Assembly: GCA_943737045.1 (NCBI GenBank)
Contig: CALSFV010000080.1
Coordinates: 310,001 to 374,000, forward strand
Length of the DNA stretch: 64,000 nucleotides
Source: Parapristionchus giblindavisi
Lineage: Eukaryota > Nematoda > Chromadorea > Rhabditida > Diplogasteridae
Direction of reading: 5' to 3'
The translations under genes and the position numbers were made by a program. The notes below the pieces were generated by a model. It did no database searches and had not been told where the DNA came from. It saw only the letters and a list, made by a program, of their open reading frames with translations. Positions 61,901-64,000 of this stretch are shown here, in pieces. How positions within the stretch are numbered: position 1 is the first letter of the stretch; the number at the start of each line of letters is the position of its first letter.

Positions 61901-64000
61901 CGTGTCATATACCAAATGAAAGAGCGAAAAATTCTGAATATGATAAACTATTTCAAAGTGGTCAGTACGGACAATATGTAAATTTATCTTTCAATACTCT
62001 CTGTTTTTGGTACACAATAATTCGTTACAAGTCTAATTGTCAATGATACTTATCGAGTAATATACTATGTGAAAGAGGAAAAAATTCTGAATGAGACACA
62101 CTTCAGGTCATGTCGAGCTGTAATATTTTACTGCTGCTATAATGACCGAAGTACAAAAGTAGCTTTTACTCTGATATGATCAAGATAACTTGAGAAATAT
62201 GAAAATGAAAATGAAGCCTATCGTGTCATATACCAAATGAAAGAGCGAAAAATTCTGAATAAGATAAACCATTTCAAAGTGGTCAGTACGGCTAATATGT
62301 AAATTTATCTTTCAATACTCTCTGTTTTTGGTACAAAATAATTCGTTACAAGTCTAATTGTCAATGATACTTATCGAGTAATATACTATGTGAAAGAGGA
62401 AAAAATTCTGAATGAGACACACTTCAGGTCATGTCGAGCTGTAATATTTTACTGTTGCTATAATGACCGAAGTACAAAAGTAGCTTTTACTCTGATATGA
62501 TCAAGATAACTTGAGAAATATCAAAATAAAAATGAAACCTATCGTGTCATATACCAAATGAAAGAGCGAAAAATTCTGAATAAGATAAACCATTTCAAAG
62601 TGGTCAGTACGGCCAATATGTAAATTTATCTTTCAATACTCTCTGTTTTTGGTACACAATAATTCGTTACAAGTCTAATTTTCAATGATACTTATCGAGT
62701 AATATACTATGTGAAAGAGGAAAAAATTCTGAATGAGACACACTTCAGGTCATGTCGAGCTGTAATATTTTACTGCTGCTATAATGACCGAAGTACAAAA
62801 GTAGCTTTTACTCTGATATGAACAAGATAACTTGAGAAATATCAAAATGAAAATGAAACCTATCGTGTCATATACCAAATGAAAGAGCGAAAAATTCTGA
62901 ATAAGATAAACCATTTCAAAGTGGTCAGTACGGCCAATATGTAAATTTATCTTTCAATAATCTCTGTTTTTGGTAAAAAATAATTCGTTACAAGTCTAAT
63001 TGTCAATGATACTTATCGAGTAATATACTATGTGAAAGAGGAAAAAATTCTGAATGAGACACACTTCAGGTCATGTCGAGCTGTAATATTTTACTGTTGC
63101 TATAATGACCGAAGTACAAAAGTAGCTTTTACTCTGATATGATCAAGATAACTTGAGAAATATCAAAATAAAAATGAAACCTATCGTGTCATATACCAAA
63201 TGAAAGAGCGAAAAATTCTGAATATGATAAACTATTTCAAAGTGGTCAGTACGGACAATATGTAAATTTATCTTTCAATACTCTCTGTTTTTGGTACACA
63301 ATAATTCGTTACAAGTCTAATTGTCAATGATACTTATCGAGTAATATACTATGTGAAAGAGGAAAAAATTCTGAATGAGACACACTTCAGGTCATGTCGA
63401 GCTGTAATATTTTACTGCTGCTATAATGACCGAAGTACAAAAGTAGCTTTTACTCTGATATGATCAAGATAACTTGAGAAATATGAAAATGAAAATGAAG
63501 CCTATCGTGTCATATACCAAATGAAAGAGCGAAAAATTCTGAATAAGATAAACCATTTCAAAGTGGTCAGTACGGCTAATATGTAAATTTATCTTTCAAT
63601 ACTCTCTGTTTTTGGTACAAAATAATTCGTTACAAGTCTAATTGTCAATGATACTTATCGAGTAATATACTATGTGAAAGAGGAAAAAATTCTGAATGAG
63701 ACACACTTCAGGTCATGTCGAGCTGTAATATTTTACTGTTGCTATAATGACCGAAGTACAAAAGTAGCTTTTACTCTGATATGATCAAGATAACTTGAGA
63801 AATATCAAAATAAAAATGAAACCTATCGTGTCATATACCAAATGAAAGAGCGAAAAATTCTGAATAAGATAAACCATTTCAAAGTGGTCAGTACGGCCAA
63901 TATGTAAATTTATCTTTCAATACTCTCTGTTTTTGGTACACAATAATTCGTTACAAGTCTAATTTTCAATGATACTTATCGAGTAATATACTATGTGAAA
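58959..64000. repeat. 321-bp satellite DNA array, block III (about 15.7 monomers, runs off the window)
   Basis: Same satellite, phase and strand as blocks I and II. Private variants recur in step: TATGAACAAG at 59,931, 61,536 and 62,820, and CGGCTAAT at 60,685, 62,290 and 63,574. Both series are spaced 1,605 then 1,284 bp, so a five-monomer unit is followed by a four-monomer version. AAAATAAAAATG and GAAAATGAAAATGAAG subtypes alternate within the unit. The array continues past the window edge. Confidence 0.97.

Overview
The window is eukaryotic, almost certainly animal, heterochromatin-like DNA and not prokaryotic sequence. About 53.7 kb of the 64 kb is one AT-rich satellite with a 321-bp monomer, roughly 167 head-to-tail copies. 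The rest is two mobile-element insertions. The species cannot be named from the sequence. An invertebrate is a reasonable guess, because the retroelement is a GIY-YIG Penelope-like element (PLE) and such elements are common in invertebrate genomes.

Layout: (1) 1-33,675 satellite block I. (2) 33,676-41,948 a composite PLE, made of an inverted 1,142-bp partial copy, a 5'-truncated direct copy, two full 2,908-bp units in tandem, and a 103-bp start of a further unit. (3) 41,949-56,970 satellite block II. (4) 56,971-58,956 a non-autonomous, terminal-inverted-repeat DNA element with a TA target duplication. It carries a foldback, 29-bp subterminal repeats, a G-run/C-run pair and a tRNA-like SINE head. 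(5) 58,959-64,000 satellite block III. Both insertions keep the satellite phase: removing each insert and one target-site copy restores a normal monomer.

The PLE is the only coding part. One intact gene (36,101-38,758, 885 codons from the first ATG) encodes a PLE protein with the N-terminal PLE domain, a reverse transcriptase (DKG, LDVESLYTNV, YIDD) and a C-terminal GIY-YIG endonuclease. The second full copy is the same protein broken by one TGG-to-TGA change. Between each stop codon and the next start lies a hammerhead-ribozyme-like motif (CTGAAGA - stem II - GAAACGTC). It occurs four times, three direct and one inverted. Self-cleavage would cut tandem RNA into 2,908-nt units that each begin about 71 nt before the ATG.

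The satellite shows nested structure: an ancient dimer inside the 321-bp monomer, then 2-, 4-, 5- and 7-monomer higher-order repeats in different parts. A 2,247-bp (7 x 321) repeat is clearest at about 25.9-33.7 kb. Length is tightly held: only four 1-bp indels were noticed. The insertions are absent from equivalent positions in neighbouring higher-order copies, so they are later than that round of amplification.
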